DNA of 18,462 bases from G963669175 sp964648415 (GTDB lineage Bacteria > Electryoneota > Electryoneia > Electryoneales > Electryoneaceae). Shown piece by piece: positions 1 through 9,700 of the stretch. Under the pieces are notes generated by a model. That model had not been told where the DNA came from and did not search any database. It saw nothing but the letters and a program-made list of their open reading frames with translations. Position numbers and translations under genes: made by a program. How positions within the stretch are numbered: the first letter of the stretch is position 1; every line of letters begins with the position of its first letter. The stretch spans positions 1 through 18,462 of the forward strand of contig CAZYOC010000069.1 of assembly GCA_964648415.1 (NCBI GenBank). Reading direction: 5' to 3'.

Positions 1-409
1 CTCGAAGCCCTGATACTACTCGCTACTCATACCACATAAACGCATAAACCGAGTACAAGATCACGGGGGTTTCATATAGTCGCTCTCGAAAGTAAGACTC
101 GATGGATGTGATCCCCGACTTGTTCGGGATCTCCTCCGCTTATTCGCGAAGCCACCCTGATAACGATCAAACGGTAGCGATTTTACTACAAATGAATTAA
201 CAGCACTATACAGCCATACGCTTTTCCTCTGATCCGATGCATTACTTCTCAAAAACATCGGAAATTCGATTCGTGCAACAGGCCCTGTACTGGTTATGGG
301 GATTCACAAATTGCTTCAGCGGCCCACTGGTGGTGAAGTATATGCGAAACAAGGCAGCTTGCCATTCGTGTGCAACCTATGGGCGCCCTGTTCACGCTTC
401 AGAGGGAAC
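1..409. other. Left-edge noncoding stretch
   Basis: No open frame here looks like a real protein; the frames that exist have no recognisable motifs. It holds an A/T-richer segment and one imperfect hairpin at 110-131. The stretch lies 3' of the minus-strand gene that ends at 410, so it is that gene's downstream region plus whatever precedes the window edge. No run of T next to a stem marks a clear terminator. Confidence 0.5.
110..131. repeat. Imperfect hairpin, REP-like
   Basis: A GATCCC...GGGATC palindrome encloses a CGA/TCG inner stem with one bulged C and the loop CTTGT. It has no adjacent T-run, so it is not a good intrinsic terminator. Its form (G/C-rich stem, short loop, intergenic) resembles the dispersed REP-type palindromes common in such genomes. 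That assignment is inference. Confidence 0.4.
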
Positions 410-1369
410 TCATCCCTTCCCGTTGCCCGGTTCCTGCGACGGGGCCATATCCTCTTTAGCCATGCCGGACGGACGGCGGCGCCGGCGTTCTACACGTTCC
501 GCCGCCTGATCCCCGCCGGGAATTGCCAGCGACTCTTCGGCAGGTCGGGTCTCCGGCGCAAGATTGATATCGCTGCCGATCACCAGGTCGTCCTTGACAT
601 GCAACGCGCCGTTGCCCTCCGCCGACGGTTGCTTGAACAGGCCGCCGTCGGCCATCAGGAGCTTCTCGCGCAAATCCTCCCGGCGCTTCTGTTCGGCGAG
701 ACGCTCGCGTTCGGCTTCCTCCCGTTCCCGCGCCCGTTGTTTCGCCAACCGTACCTGTTCGCGGGCTTCTTCCCGCGCCAGCCGTTCATCACGGTCATCC
801 AGCTTATCCGCCAGTCGACCGTTCGCCTTTCGCAAGTCATCCACCAGCTCCCGGAACACCCGAGTGATCTCCACCAGAAAGTTGGCCCCGCCGGACGTCT
901 TGTCCAGCAGGTTGATACTCCACAACACCGATCCGGAATAGGGCTCGTTCAGGGTCACCCTGACGCCAAGCGATCCTTTCTTCTGGGTGATGATGTTGCC
1001 GGGCGTGCCCTCGTCCCAACGGTAGATCTCGATGTTGGCGACGGCATGCACCTCCGCGCTGTCGATCACCACCGGTTTCCCTTTCTGGGTGAACGCCTGC
1101 TCCAGGCTGGCCAGCTTCCGGTCCAGCAGGTACTTTTCAAACCGCGCAAGGTCCAATACGTCATATTCACGCAACAGTTCGGTGGACAGCAGCGCCGATA
1201 CTGTCCTCGGTTCAACCCGCTTCAACTTCACCGAGATGTCGGCGGGAGCCACGATCAGCCGCAACGGTTCCCGGGGATCGTAATCATCCGCAAACCGGAT
1301 GTCCCAGTCCCGCGCAAACGCGTTTCCCGCTATCACCAGAGCCAACAGGCCGGCAAGTACGTTTCTCAT
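410..1369 (-). CDS. Secreted CsgG/LpoB-like protein with charged coiled coil
   Basis: The start chosen is ATG 1369, four codons inside a longer GTG frame (1381), because it begins directly with a signal peptide: MRN, a hydrophobic stretch to residue 18, and a probable cleavage after AFA (17-19). This gives 319 residues. Residues about 35-180 alternate strands and helices in a pattern like CsgG/LpoB-type periplasmic proteins (multi-subunit secretion or penicillin-binding-protein activation): a segment resembling 'LSTELLREYDVLDLARFEKYL' of that fold, then a 'VLWSINLLDKTSG' strand pair. Unlike those families there is no lipobox cysteine. Residues about 175-240 form a long Arg/Glu/Lys-rich coiled coil, and the tail (290-319) is basic and low in complexity. 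A CCCGC-CTTCC-GCGGG hairpin at 1403-1417 lies in its leader. The exact role is unknown; the fold call is tentative and the secretion call firmer. Confidence 0.7.
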   Translation of the reverse strand: MRNVLAGLLALVIAGNAFARDWDIRFADDYDPREPLRLIVAPADISVKLKRVEPRTVSALLSTELLREYDVLDLARFEKYLLDRKLASLEQAFTQKGKPVVIDSAEVHAVANIEIYRWDEGTPGNIITQKKGSLGVRVTLNEPYSGSVLWSINLLDKTSGGANFLVEITRVFRELVDDLRKANGRLADKLDDRDERLAREEAREQVRLAKQRAREREEAERERLAEQKRREDLREKLLMADGGLFKQPSAEGNGALHVKDDLVIGSDINLAPETRPAEESLAIPGGDQAAERVERRRRRPSGMAKEDMAPSQEPGNGKG

Positions 1370-1660
1370 GGTCACACCCACAGTTACCGGTTCCAGGAGC
1401 GGCCCGCCTTCCGCGGGTTCTCCTGTTCTTCTCTCTTTATCGGCGACAACAGGAAAAACTTAAGCCGAACCTGAGCAATTCTTCATCCACTCCTGGAGGT
1501 TTCTCGTCCCTTGGAGATCAAGAGTCAAACAGGTGCAACGGCCCATTGGTGAATCGTGGCGACAGCAATGACATGTGGTGGGAATGCTCCGTCTATTCAG
1601 GTCTGTCTGCCTGTTCTGGTGTGATTCCCGTTTCTGGTGTAACTTTGCAATTCGGGCAAA

Positions 1661-3028
1661 TCAGAGCTGCTGCCGGCGGCCGTTTTTATCGTTCTGATCG
1701 GTCTGGCTCTGGAGAAGGGTTTCCGCTTCGGGCATCCACCAGGAAGTGAGGATTCCCAGCAGCGCCAAGCCGCCCAGCACGATCAGCAGCGCACGGATGC
1801 CGGCAAACTGGGCGATCACGCCCAGGCCGCCGCCGACCAGTGTCAGCAGCCCGGAGAAGGTGTTGGAGAAGGCAACGTAGGTGGGCCGGTCGTCGTCGGG
1901 CGCGGCGTCGACCACGTAGGTCTTGCGTCCCAACCGCACTCCGGCGGTAGCGAGGCCGGAGAGGAAGAACACGGGGGTATACATCCAGGGCGTGGCGTCG
2001 TCACCCAGCAGCAGCCCCAGGCCCAGCGCGGCCAACACCGTGAGCACCGCCACCCCGCAGCCGGCCATCAGCACCCGACGGCTGGAAGCATCAGCATACT
2101 TGCCCCAGATACTGCTGGACACGGTGGCCGAGAAACCCGTCACGAGCACGAACAGGCCCAGGTTGCCCAAGTCGCCGCCGAACAGGTTGCGGGCGTGGAG
2201 CGCGTAGAAGGGGAGAGCCAGCTCCACCGCCAGCAGGGCGAACCCGCGCGCGGCGAGGAACTTGGCGAAGCCGGGTGTCTCACGGACCAGTTGAAAGCCG
2301 CGTCCGGCTTCTTTAAGGGCGTTGCGGCCGCCGGATTTCGCCCCGGGCAGCTCGCTGATCATGCCGAACAACACCGCCGCCACCGCCCAGAGTACCGCCG
2401 CGATGCCGATCAACCAGAGATATGTGTCCAGCTCCTGGGCGCCTTGCAGGCGGAGTTTCAGCCACAACCCGGCGCCGAGGGTCAGCAACCCGCCGATGGT
2501 GGCGCGGACCCCGAGCAGACGTCCCCGGCGACGCTTGGGGATAGTCTTGCCCACCACATCGCTGAACGCCACCGATCCGGTCCCGCTGGCGATGGAAAAC
2601 ACCGCCAGCAGGCCAAGCACCGCCCAACCGGCCAGGTGACCCGGAAGCGACAGCGCGGCGAAGATCATCCCGGCCAGCATCACCGCCTGGGTCGCGCCTG
2701 CGCCGGTCCAGAACCATTTTCTGCGGGGATAGCCACGGATGGTTCCGGCGACTACGAGTTGGGGAATCAGGGAGCCGGCCTGTTTCACCGGAGCCAGCCA
2801 GCCGGCGATCATGGTAGGCGCGCCGAGGGCGGAAAGGAACCAGGGCAACACCAGCCCCGGACTGGCGAGCTGTTCGGCCAGCTTGGTGCAGGCGCCGTTG
2901 AAAGCGTTGAGGAAGAAGTTGCGCGGGACGTTCGTGCAGGCGTCCTCCGGGATCGCCTCACACGCCCGGTGCTCTTCTTCCAGTGTGATGAAACGGTAGG
3001 CTCGTTCGAGCCAGGGGTTGCCGCTCAT
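1661..3028 (-). CDS. Major facilitator superfamily permease
   Basis: The 455-residue protein has about twelve hydrophobic segments, starting near residue 58, in the two-halves layout of MFS transporters. Motif-A-like loops are visible in both halves: GTIRGYPRRKW (95-105) between the second and third membrane segments, and GKYADASSRRVLMAG (309-323) at the same place in the second half. The TM4-5 loop carries the KRRRGRLLGVR segment (165-175) typical of the family. An amphipathic N-terminal extension of about 55 residues contains three cysteines (C23, C31, C47) and precedes the first membrane segment, which is unusual for an MFS protein. The likely role is proton-coupled transport of a small solute or drug efflux across the inner membrane; the substrate cannot be read from sequence. 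No operon partner abuts it: 291 bp separate it from the next minus-strand gene and 517 bp from lepB. Confidence 0.85.
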   Translation of the reverse strand: MSGNPWLERAYRFITLEEEHRACEAIPEDACTNVPRNFFLNAFNGACTKLAEQLASPGLVLPWFLSALGAPTMIAGWLAPVKQAGSLIPQLVVAGTIRGYPRRKWFWTGAGATQAVMLAGMIFAALSLPGHLAGWAVLGLLAVFSIASGTGSVAFSDVVGKTIPKRRRGRLLGVRATIGGLLTLGAGLWLKLRLQGAQELDTYLWLIGIAAVLWAVAAVLFGMISELPGAKSGGRNALKEAGRGFQLVRETPGFAKFLAARGFALLAVELALPFYALHARNLFGGDLGNLGLFVLVTGFSATVSSSIWGKYADASSRRVLMAGCGVAVLTVLAALGLGLLLGDDATPWMYTPVFFLSGLATAGVRLGRKTYVVDAAPDDDRPTYVAFSNTFSGLLTLVGGGLGVIAQFAGIRALLIVLGGLALLGILTSWWMPEAETLLQSQTDQNDKNGRRQQL

Positions 3029-3545
3029 GGTCCGCCACCCGGAATGCTTCGCCCTGTCCGCCCTGCCGGGCCGTGGTCACGTCCGGCGTTCAGGAGTATG
3101 CGAAAATCCCGCGAGGTATGCAACAGGAAGCGCTTCGGATGGAATGACCATGCTATGCGCCGGGCAGCGATGACCCGTTTACACCTGGGACACCAGCGGC
3201 GTTCATCGTTGTGGGAGATCGGTAATCCTGTTACCAACGACAAGCTGCCCGGGGCAAATTGCTTTGACGGGAACGGTTCAGCGACATGTCATATTAGCGC
3301 CACTTCAGATCGAGTTTGAGTGTTGAGTTGCAGAGCGTAGACTGTTTGGCCCGACTGTTCACTTTCGGGTTTCAAGGCCAACGAGTCAACATAATCTGAA
3401 GTTGGGAAACCGATACTACTACATTCTTCAATCCCGGCAACGGATTGCATAAAACGACAACAAACTATAGACATGGAATTCCAAACCGAAAGCCCTGAAA
3501 AGCAACACTGACAACGAATAAACTACCGTCTGTCCCTATTTTCCC
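3029..3545. other. Intergenic gap with one dispersed repeat
   Basis: This 517-bp gap lies between lepB and the MFS gene. Short frames on both strands lack protein-like composition or good ribosome sites. The only recognisable content is a 76-bp repeat at 3426-3501 that recurs at 10647-10722. No clear intrinsic terminator follows lepB. A promoter for the MFS gene presumably lies here but I cannot point to convincing boxes. Confidence 0.5.
3426..3501 (-). repeat. Dispersed intergenic repeat, copy A
   Basis: Aligned without gaps to 10647-10722 in the same orientation, 60 of 76 positions match (about 79%, counted by hand). Weaker similarity extends some 14 bp further at the low-coordinate side. 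Read on the minus strand, both copies contain an ATG followed by a Val-Cys-Cys-x-Phe-Met-Gln reading, but the frames diverge soon after, so a conserved protein is unlikely. Both copies lie in intergenic gaps, which suggests a non-autonomous repeat family. Confidence 0.75.
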
Positions 3546-4652
3546 CTACCGGATGATCTTCGCGATCCGGTTCCAGCGGATGATGTTCCAGAACTGGGGC
3601 GCGCGTGAGTTGAAGGAGAAATACAGCACCATCGCCTCGCCCAGCACCAGCTCGTCCGGCAGGAAGCCCCAGTAGCGGCTGTCGGCGGAGTTGTCCCGGT
3701 TGTCGCCCATCATGAACAGGTGGTCTTCGGGAATCTTCAAGGGCCCATAATTATACCGGCTGCCGCGGTACATCGGGAAGGGTGAGCTTTGCAGGAACTG
3801 CATCATGCTTGCCACAATTTCCGGGTCGCCGTTGTGCATGTCCGGGTAGCCGAAGCTGAACATCTCGGCGCTGCCGGAGGTCGGGATCACTTTACCGTCC
3901 ACAACCAACCGGTTGTTGGCGATCTCCAGCTTCTGGCCGCCGGTGGCCACCGCTTCCGCGATCCCGTTGGTTTCCAGCAGCACATACGTCGCCTCCGGAA
4001 CCGTCACCGGGCCGTAATGGAACCCCGACCGCGCCTCGGCGATCCGCCAACCTTCCAGCAGCGGAGCGTTCTCGTTGTCCGGACGGGGCGAGCCCCACTT
4101 TCCCTTCGGGGGCAACGCGACCTCTTCGCCGTCGACAAACAGCTTCTTGTTCCGGACCTCCACCACTTGGCCCTCGGTGGCGACGCAGCGCTTGATGTAA
4201 TTCAGTCGCTTGTTTACCGGGTAACGGAAGATGATGATGTCGGTCTGCTCCGGCTCCCAGATAGCGGGCAGGCGGACATAGGGAACCTCGAATCCAACAT
4301 TGGTATAGGGGAAACCAACCCAGTCGGGTGTACGGATGCCGTATTTGAACTTGTTGGCGAGCAGGAAGTCGCCCACCAGCAGGGTGTTTTCCATGGAGCC
4401 GGAAGGGATCCGGAAGGCTTCAGCGACCACCACCCGGATCACGGTGACAATCAGCACCACCTCGACGATGGTGTAGACCCAGTCCAGCAGCCAGCCGCGT
4501 TTGCGGCGCAGTTCCTCGCGGCGCCGCCGTCGCTTATCACGCCACGCCTTGTACTTCTCCCACAGGTTGGCGGGCTCGACAGCCTCGGAAACATCTTCAG
4601 GGGGTGCGGGGACAGCCTCAGATGACGGGTTATTCCGCTTCTTTTTGCTCAT
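3546..4652 (-). CDS. lepB: Signal peptidase I
   Basis: This is the membrane-bound type I signal peptidase that cleaves signal peptides from Sec/Tat-exported proteins at the outer face of the inner membrane. A highly basic N-terminus (1-53) precedes one membrane segment (about 54-78). The catalytic serine is Ser86 in RIPSGSM, the general-base lysine is Lys154 in NYIKRCVA, and the family's late box GDNRDNSADSR is at 316-326. At 368 residues it is longer than compact bacterial forms; the extra length lies between Lys154 and the late box. That insert holds two similar units, at 161-184 and 239-260, each reading roughly Gly-Gln-x-x-Glu-x-x-Asn-x-x-Leu-x-Val-Asp-Gly, so a beta-hairpin unit seems duplicated. 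The start codon overlaps the lepA stop by four bases (ATGA), indicating translational coupling. lepA-lepB adjacency is a widely conserved arrangement. Confidence 0.97.
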   Translation of the reverse strand: MSKKKRNNPSSEAVPAPPEDVSEAVEPANLWEKYKAWRDKRRRRREELRRKRGWLLDWVYTIVEVVLIVTVIRVVVAEAFRIPSGSMENTLLVGDFLLANKFKYGIRTPDWVGFPYTNVGFEVPYVRLPAIWEPEQTDIIIFRYPVNKRLNYIKRCVATEGQVVEVRNKKLFVDGEEVALPPKGKWGSPRPDNENAPLLEGWRIAEARSGFHYGPVTVPEATYVLLETNGIAEAVATGGQKLEIANNRLVVDGKVIPTSGSAEMFSFGYPDMHNGDPEIVASMMQFLQSSPFPMYRGSRYNYGPLKIPEDHLFMMGDNRDNSADSRYWGFLPDELVLGEAMVLYFSFNSRAPQFWNIIRWNRIAKIIR

Positions 4653-6454
4653 GAATCCACCTTTAAGACCGCCAGAAACGCTTCCTGGGGAACCTCCACC
4701 GACCCCACGCGTTTCATCCGTTTTTTACCTTCTTTCTGTTTTTCCAGCAGCTTACGCTTCCGCGTGATGTCACCGCCGTAACACTTGGCGGTCACGTTCT
4801 TGCGCAACGCCTTCACCGTACTCCTCGCGATCACCCGTTGGCTCACCGCCGCCTGGATCGCCACCTCGAACATCTGCCGGGGGATCAGGTCCTTCAGCTT
4901 GTCGACCACCTTCCGGCCCCAGTCGTACGCCTTCTCTTCGTGGACGACCATCGACAACGCATCCACCGGGTCGCCGTTGATCAGGATGTCCAGCCGGGTG
5001 AGCTGCGCCTTCTCGTAGCCCATGAACTCGTAGTCGAAACTGGCATAACCCCGTGTCTGGCTTTTCAGGCGATCATAGAAGTCGAACACCACCTCCGCGA
5101 GGGGGTAGTCATAGGTCAGGTTGACGCGAGTGGCTTCAAGGTACTCCTGGGCCACGAACCTGCCTCGCCGCTCACGAGCCAGCTTCATCACCGGGCCGAC
5201 ATACTCGTCGGGGGTTATCACCTGGCCGCGCACGATCGGCTCTTCGATATGGTCGATCATGCCGGGGTCCGGGAAATCCACCGGATTGGACAACCACTCT
5301 TCTTTGCCGTCAGTCTGAATCACCTTGAACCGTACGCTGGGTACGGTGCTGACCAGGTTGAGGTTGAACTCGCGCTCCAGGCGTTCCTGGACGATTTCCA
5401 TATGCAGCAACCCCAGGAAACCGCACCGGAACCCGAACCCCAGCGCTGTGGAGCTCTCCGGATCGTAACGAAGCGAAGCGTCGTTGAGCGCCAGCCGGTC
5501 CAGGGCGTCCCGCAGGTTTTCGTAGTGCTCGTGGTCCGCCGGGAACATCCCGGAAAAGACCATGGACTTGGGTTCCTGATACCCCGGCAGCGGTTTCGGC
5601 AGGTTACTCTTCGAGTAGGCCATCACGGTATCGCCGACCCGCGTGTCCCGGATCTCCTTGCATCCCGTGATCAGGTAGCCGACCTCTCCCACGCCGAGCT
5701 GCTTGCGGGGAATCTTTTCCAACCGCAGAATCCCCAGTTCTTCCAACGAATACCGTTTGTCGGTCTGGTAAAACAGGAGTTCCATGTCCGGTTTAAAGGT
5801 TCCATCGACCACTCGGATGTAGGCGATGGCGCCACGGTAGTTGTCGTACATGGAATCGAAGATCATGGCGCGCGGCGGAGCGTCGGGATCGCCCCGGGGA
5901 GGAGGGACATGCTCCACAACCGCCTCAAGCAGTTCCTCGATGCCAACCCCTTCCTTGGCCGAGACTTTCAGGATTTCTTCCGCGTCGCAACCAATCAGAT
6001 CCACCAGTTGCTGTAGCACCTTGTCCACCTGCGCGGAGGGCAGGTCAATCTTGTTGATCACCGGGATGATCTCCAGGTCGGCGTCGAGAGCGAGGTAGAG
6101 GTTGGCCAGGGTCTGGGCTTCGATCCCCTGGGCGGCGTCGACTATAAGCAGCGCGCCCTCTGCGGCGGCCAGGCTGCGGCTGACTTCATAGGAGAAGTCC
6201 ACGTGCCCCGGAGTATCCACCAGGTTCAGTGTATAGGTCTGTTTATCATGGGCTGTGTATTCCATGCTGATGGCGTGAGCTTTGATGGTAATGCCACGCT
6301 CCTGCTCGAGGTCCATGGAGTCCAGCACCTGCTCCCGCATCTGCTTCGCGTGCAGGGTGGCGGTCGCTTCGAGCAGCCGGTCGGCCAGGGTCGATTTGCC
6401 ATGGTCGATGTGTGCGATGATGCAGAAGTTGCGGATGTGACGTTGCTCAACCAT
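4649..6454 (-). CDS. lepA: Elongation factor 4, ribosome back-translocating GTPase
   Basis: LepA/EF4 is a cytoplasmic translational GTPase that acts on the ribosome and influences 30S biogenesis and stalled elongation. The 601-residue length is normal for the family. The G1 loop AHIDHGKST (14-22), switch I ERGITIKA (52-59), G3 DTPGH (80-84) and G4 NKID (134-137) are intact. The LepA-specific C-terminal domain ends with the basic KCYGGDITRKRKLL segment and KEGKKRMKRVGSVEVPQEAF, both hallmarks that separate LepA from EF-G. The ATG at 6454 is preceded by AAGGACCG, a reasonable ribosome site. It is the first gene of a lepA-lepB unit and is divergent from the exported protein at 6787, so the 332-bp gap between them should hold both promoters. 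Confidence 0.98.
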   Translation of the reverse strand: MVEQRHIRNFCIIAHIDHGKSTLADRLLEATATLHAKQMREQVLDSMDLEQERGITIKAHAISMEYTAHDKQTYTLNLVDTPGHVDFSYEVSRSLAAAEGALLIVDAAQGIEAQTLANLYLALDADLEIIPVINKIDLPSAQVDKVLQQLVDLIGCDAEEILKVSAKEGVGIEELLEAVVEHVPPPRGDPDAPPRAMIFDSMYDNYRGAIAYIRVVDGTFKPDMELLFYQTDKRYSLEELGILRLEKIPRKQLGVGEVGYLITGCKEIRDTRVGDTVMAYSKSNLPKPLPGYQEPKSMVFSGMFPADHEHYENLRDALDRLALNDASLRYDPESSTALGFGFRCGFLGLLHMEIVQERLEREFNLNLVSTVPSVRFKVIQTDGKEEWLSNPVDFPDPGMIDHIEEPIVRGQVITPDEYVGPVMKLARERRGRFVAQEYLEATRVNLTYDYPLAEVVFDFYDRLKSQTRGYASFDYEFMGYEKAQLTRLDILINGDPVDALSMVVHEEKAYDWGRKVVDKLKDLIPRQMFEVAIQAAVSQRVIARSTVKALRKNVTAKCYGGDITRKRKLLEKQKEGKKRMKRVGSVEVPQEAFLAVLKVDS

Positions 6455-6634
6455 CGGTCCTTAGTGCTTTCTGTTTGTGGAATCGAAAGACATACGCATG
6501 GGGGGCGCTTTCGGTTCCGGGTCGTCTTGAATCTTGTAAGGTACGTGTTTTCCGATTCGGGAACAAAGGGGCTTTTCCGCGGAGGAGATCCGGCTGAGGT
6601 GAGCGGCGAGTTCACGGTAAAAAAGAACCGGATA

Positions 6635-6662
6635 TTGATTTGGTTCTCCAGATGTGTATTTT
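6635..6662 (+). promoter_or_regulatory. Possible promoter for the T9SS cargo gene
   Basis: TTGATT (6635-6640) and TATTTT (6657-6662) are spaced by 16 bp in an A/T-richer patch about 125 bp upstream of the chosen start. This fits a sigma-70-like layout, but such matches arise by chance and sigma-factor preference in this lineage is unknown. Confidence 0.3.
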
Positions 6663-6772
6663 ATGACATGTTCTGGTTTGGCCGACACGAGCATTTTTTT
6701 GCTTTATCCCCGTGCAAGACACCCTCTGCCGGAGCCCCCCTCCGGTCCAGGTTATGGCCGAATTCTCACAGC

Positions 6773-6779
6773 GGAAAGG
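6773..6779 (+). promoter_or_regulatory. Ribosome binding site deciding the start at 6787
   Basis: GGAAAGG lies seven bases upstream of ATG 6787. The protein read from that ATG opens with a signal peptide, whereas the longer frame from 6712 buries it 25 residues in. Both observations favour 6787. Confidence 0.65.
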
Positions 6780-6786
6780 TACTTTC

Positions 6787-9700
6787 ATGCACGGTTTACC
6801 TGTAAGAGCCACACAGCTTTTCCTTTTCCTCTACCTCTGCATTGGTTTCACCTCTGCTGCCGTTGGGGACGAACTCGATGAGCATAGCGAGCCAGATTTC
6901 TATGGCTATTATTATCTGGATAGCCAGGAAGATGACGGTCCCGTCTATTCCTGGGTGGATATTTCGGAAACCGGTGACCAGATCCCGGTCGACATCTGGG
7001 AAAATGATGCTATCGTCGGGCCGGTCCAGCTTGACTTCCAGTTTGAGCTCTACGGAACTTCCACCTGGAATATTTACCTCAGCAGCGAAGGGTACATCCT
7101 TCTGGAAGCGACCGATGAGGTATACCCAACCAACTCCGCCATTCCAGACACCAACGCTCCCAATGGTCTCATCGCCTGGTTCTGGGATGCCCTGGATCCG
7201 ACGTTCGAGGGGCTTGAGCCCGAAATCTATACCGGTTCAAGCGGCGACAGCGCCTTTGTGATCCAGTTCGAGGATTTCTGCGCGGGCGAAGACACAACTT
7301 ACCGCTTGCGCGCGGAAGTGCTGCTATTCGCAGATGGTGACATCCTGCTGCAGTACGATTCCCTTCCGGAAGGTCTGCCGGTGAACAGTGAAACGATCGG
7401 GATCGAGGGCGAGGAGGGATTCGACGGCCAGATGGTTTCGTTCAACGATTCACCGGCGGAGTATCCTTATGAGGAGCTGGCGATCCGTTTTTACCACCTG
7501 GAAGAGGACGCGCTGTTAATGGGAACTGTGACAGACAGCGCAAATCAGCAACCGGTTGAATTTGCGGAGGTGCGCTGGCGATACCGGCAGGATGTGACCG
7601 ACAACATTGGCGAATACGAGGTTGGACCGCTCTGGTCGGGATGGCCGCTGGTGTTTGTCACCTCCGCCTATGGGTATTTCACCAGGCTGGACACAGTGGA
7701 GCTGGCGGCAGGTGCGAATGACCTGGATGTCGGTCTGCGTCCCTGGCCACAACCGTATGTCTCCTGGACCACAAACTTTGAGACAGGTCCAGACTTGTTT
7801 TACGCGATCGGCCAGGAGAACGCCTGGGCTTGGGGCGTCACGCATGATGACAATGCACATTCCGGCGAGCTCGGTTGGGGATATGTGTCAGCGAGCGGAT
7901 ATGAGCCGGACCAACGTGACACACTGGCCGTCGTCCTCGCCTGGGAGGTTGGTGGCGAGAACGCCTCGGCTTCCTACTGGCACCGCTACGAGACCACTGT
8001 CGCGGAGGACGGTTACCATGTGATGCTGTCGCTGGATTCCATGGAAACCTGGGAGATCATCGTTCCGGAGAGTGGGTACGACGAGAACAGCGTGGAGGGC
8101 CTGGGATTCGAACCGGGGTTCAGTGGTCAGCAGGGGGAGTGGGAGGAGGTCGCGGTTGACCTGGGCGAATGGGCCGGCCAAAGTATCCATTTGGCGTTTG
8201 TGTTCGGCTCCGATGCGGCCCCCGAGGACAGCGGTTATGTCTATATCGACGACTTTGCAATTCAGTTGCCGGATGGCGCCATCGAGGGGGAGGTCTTGTC
8301 GGCCGGAACCGAGGAACCAATTCAGGACGCCGAGGTCGCCTTATATGAACTGAATAACACAGAACCTGTGCTGTTGGATTCAACGGATGCGGAGGGTCGG
8401 TTCGCGTTCAACCATTTGCGGGCGATGGATTATGTGATAGAAGTCGGTCGCATTCATTTTTTTAACTCCTGGCGGGATACCGTGGCGGTGGAAATCGAGG
8501 ACACGTTGCAGGTGACGGTTGAGTTGGACTCCATACCCCTGTACACATGCGAGGAAATCCAGCAGTACGGCGCGCCGGGGGATCTGGTCCGCCTCCAGGG
8601 TGTTGTCACCCTCGGCGACAACATCATCTCCCGGAACGAGACCCGCTTCTTCGTTCAGGACACGACCGGATACGGGCTCCAGGTCTATTCACCGACTCCT
8701 CCGGATACCGCCGCCCCGGCACGTCGCGGCGACCGCATCCACCTGTGGGGTGAAATCACGGAAGCGGACAGCAACACAGTGCTCGTGGATTATGAGTTTG
8801 AGATCCTTGCCGAGGATCAGCCCTTGCCCGAACCGGTAGAGCTGACCACGGGCGAAGCTGCGGCGGCGGATTCGCTGGAGGGTTCACGCATTATGGTGAG
8901 CGGACGGTTGCTGGATGCTCCGCAACCATACGGAATCTATACCGTTGACCTGGATGATAATACCGGCAGCGTCGAAGTGCACCTGTATCCCTCCGCCCAA
9001 ATCGTAATGATGGATTACCGGCGGTTCGACTGGATCACCGTGCGTGGAGTGCTCACCCACAATGTGCTCGAAGACCTCTGGATCATCCCGGGCGCCAACG
9101 AAGATGTCACGGTGTACCTGTATCCGCCGCGCAACGCCGCCGCGGAGCTGGTGGATTCAACCGACGGCGTGGTGGAGCTCGCCTGGGAACGGACGCCGCA
9201 GCCGGGCCAGGTGTACGAGCTGGCGTATGAGCGCGGCGTCCACACCGGCAGCTACCAGGCATATGGGTATACCCTCTGCACACGCTTCAGTCCGGAATTG
9301 CCCGGCCGCCTGCTCAGCCTGAAGTACTACACCATCACCACCAGCGATGACGACCCTGTGTTCTCCGCCTGGATTTATCCCTGGGAGCAAGGCCAACCCG
9401 CCATGGAGCCGGCCTGGACGGACACTGTGATCGCCGACAGCGCCGCCTGGATCGAGGTGGATGTCAGCGGCGAGGAGCTCGAGTTCGACCGGGATTTCGC
9501 GGTCGGCTTCAATGCGGAGGACGGGACGGCGCAACTTGGGTTCGATGCGACACACAACAATGGCCGAAGCATCGACTTCAACGGGACCAACTGGAACGAT
9601 TGGCACCAGGCCTACCTGATTCGCGCCATTGTGGAATACCAGGATGGCGAAGTAGCGGTCTTGGGCCCAGAACCCTTTGTTGGCGCACCTGCAGCAGAAA

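Larger units (their letters stand above)
6455..6786. other. Divergent promoter region between lepA and the T9SS cargo gene
   Basis: This 332-bp gap separates two divergent genes and must carry both start regions. A promoter-like pair for the rightward gene lies at 6635-6662. In-frame ATGs upstream of 6787 would extend the rightward protein, but they add a signal-less N-terminus and lack a ribosome site. No repeat or RNA structure stands out. Confidence 0.5.

Noticed and set aside
1403..1417. CCCGC-CTTCC-GCGGG hairpin as a terminator or riboswitch
   Set aside because: Five-pair stem without a T-run and no conserved riboswitch core; it resembles a degenerate REP palindrome, and it lies in the leader of the minus-strand gene, not after a stop.
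296..1474. 392-codon plus-strand frame
   Set aside because: It lies antisense to the signal-peptide-bearing gene at 410-1369 and its composition (Arg, Gln, His, Pro rich, no motifs) is typical of a shadow frame.
2195..3319. 374-codon plus-strand frame
   Set aside because: Antisense to the MFS permease; low-complexity Gly/Gln/Arg-rich translation without any family feature.
4838..6016. 392-codon plus-strand frame
   Set aside because: Fully antisense to lepA, whose motifs are all intact; a shadow frame.
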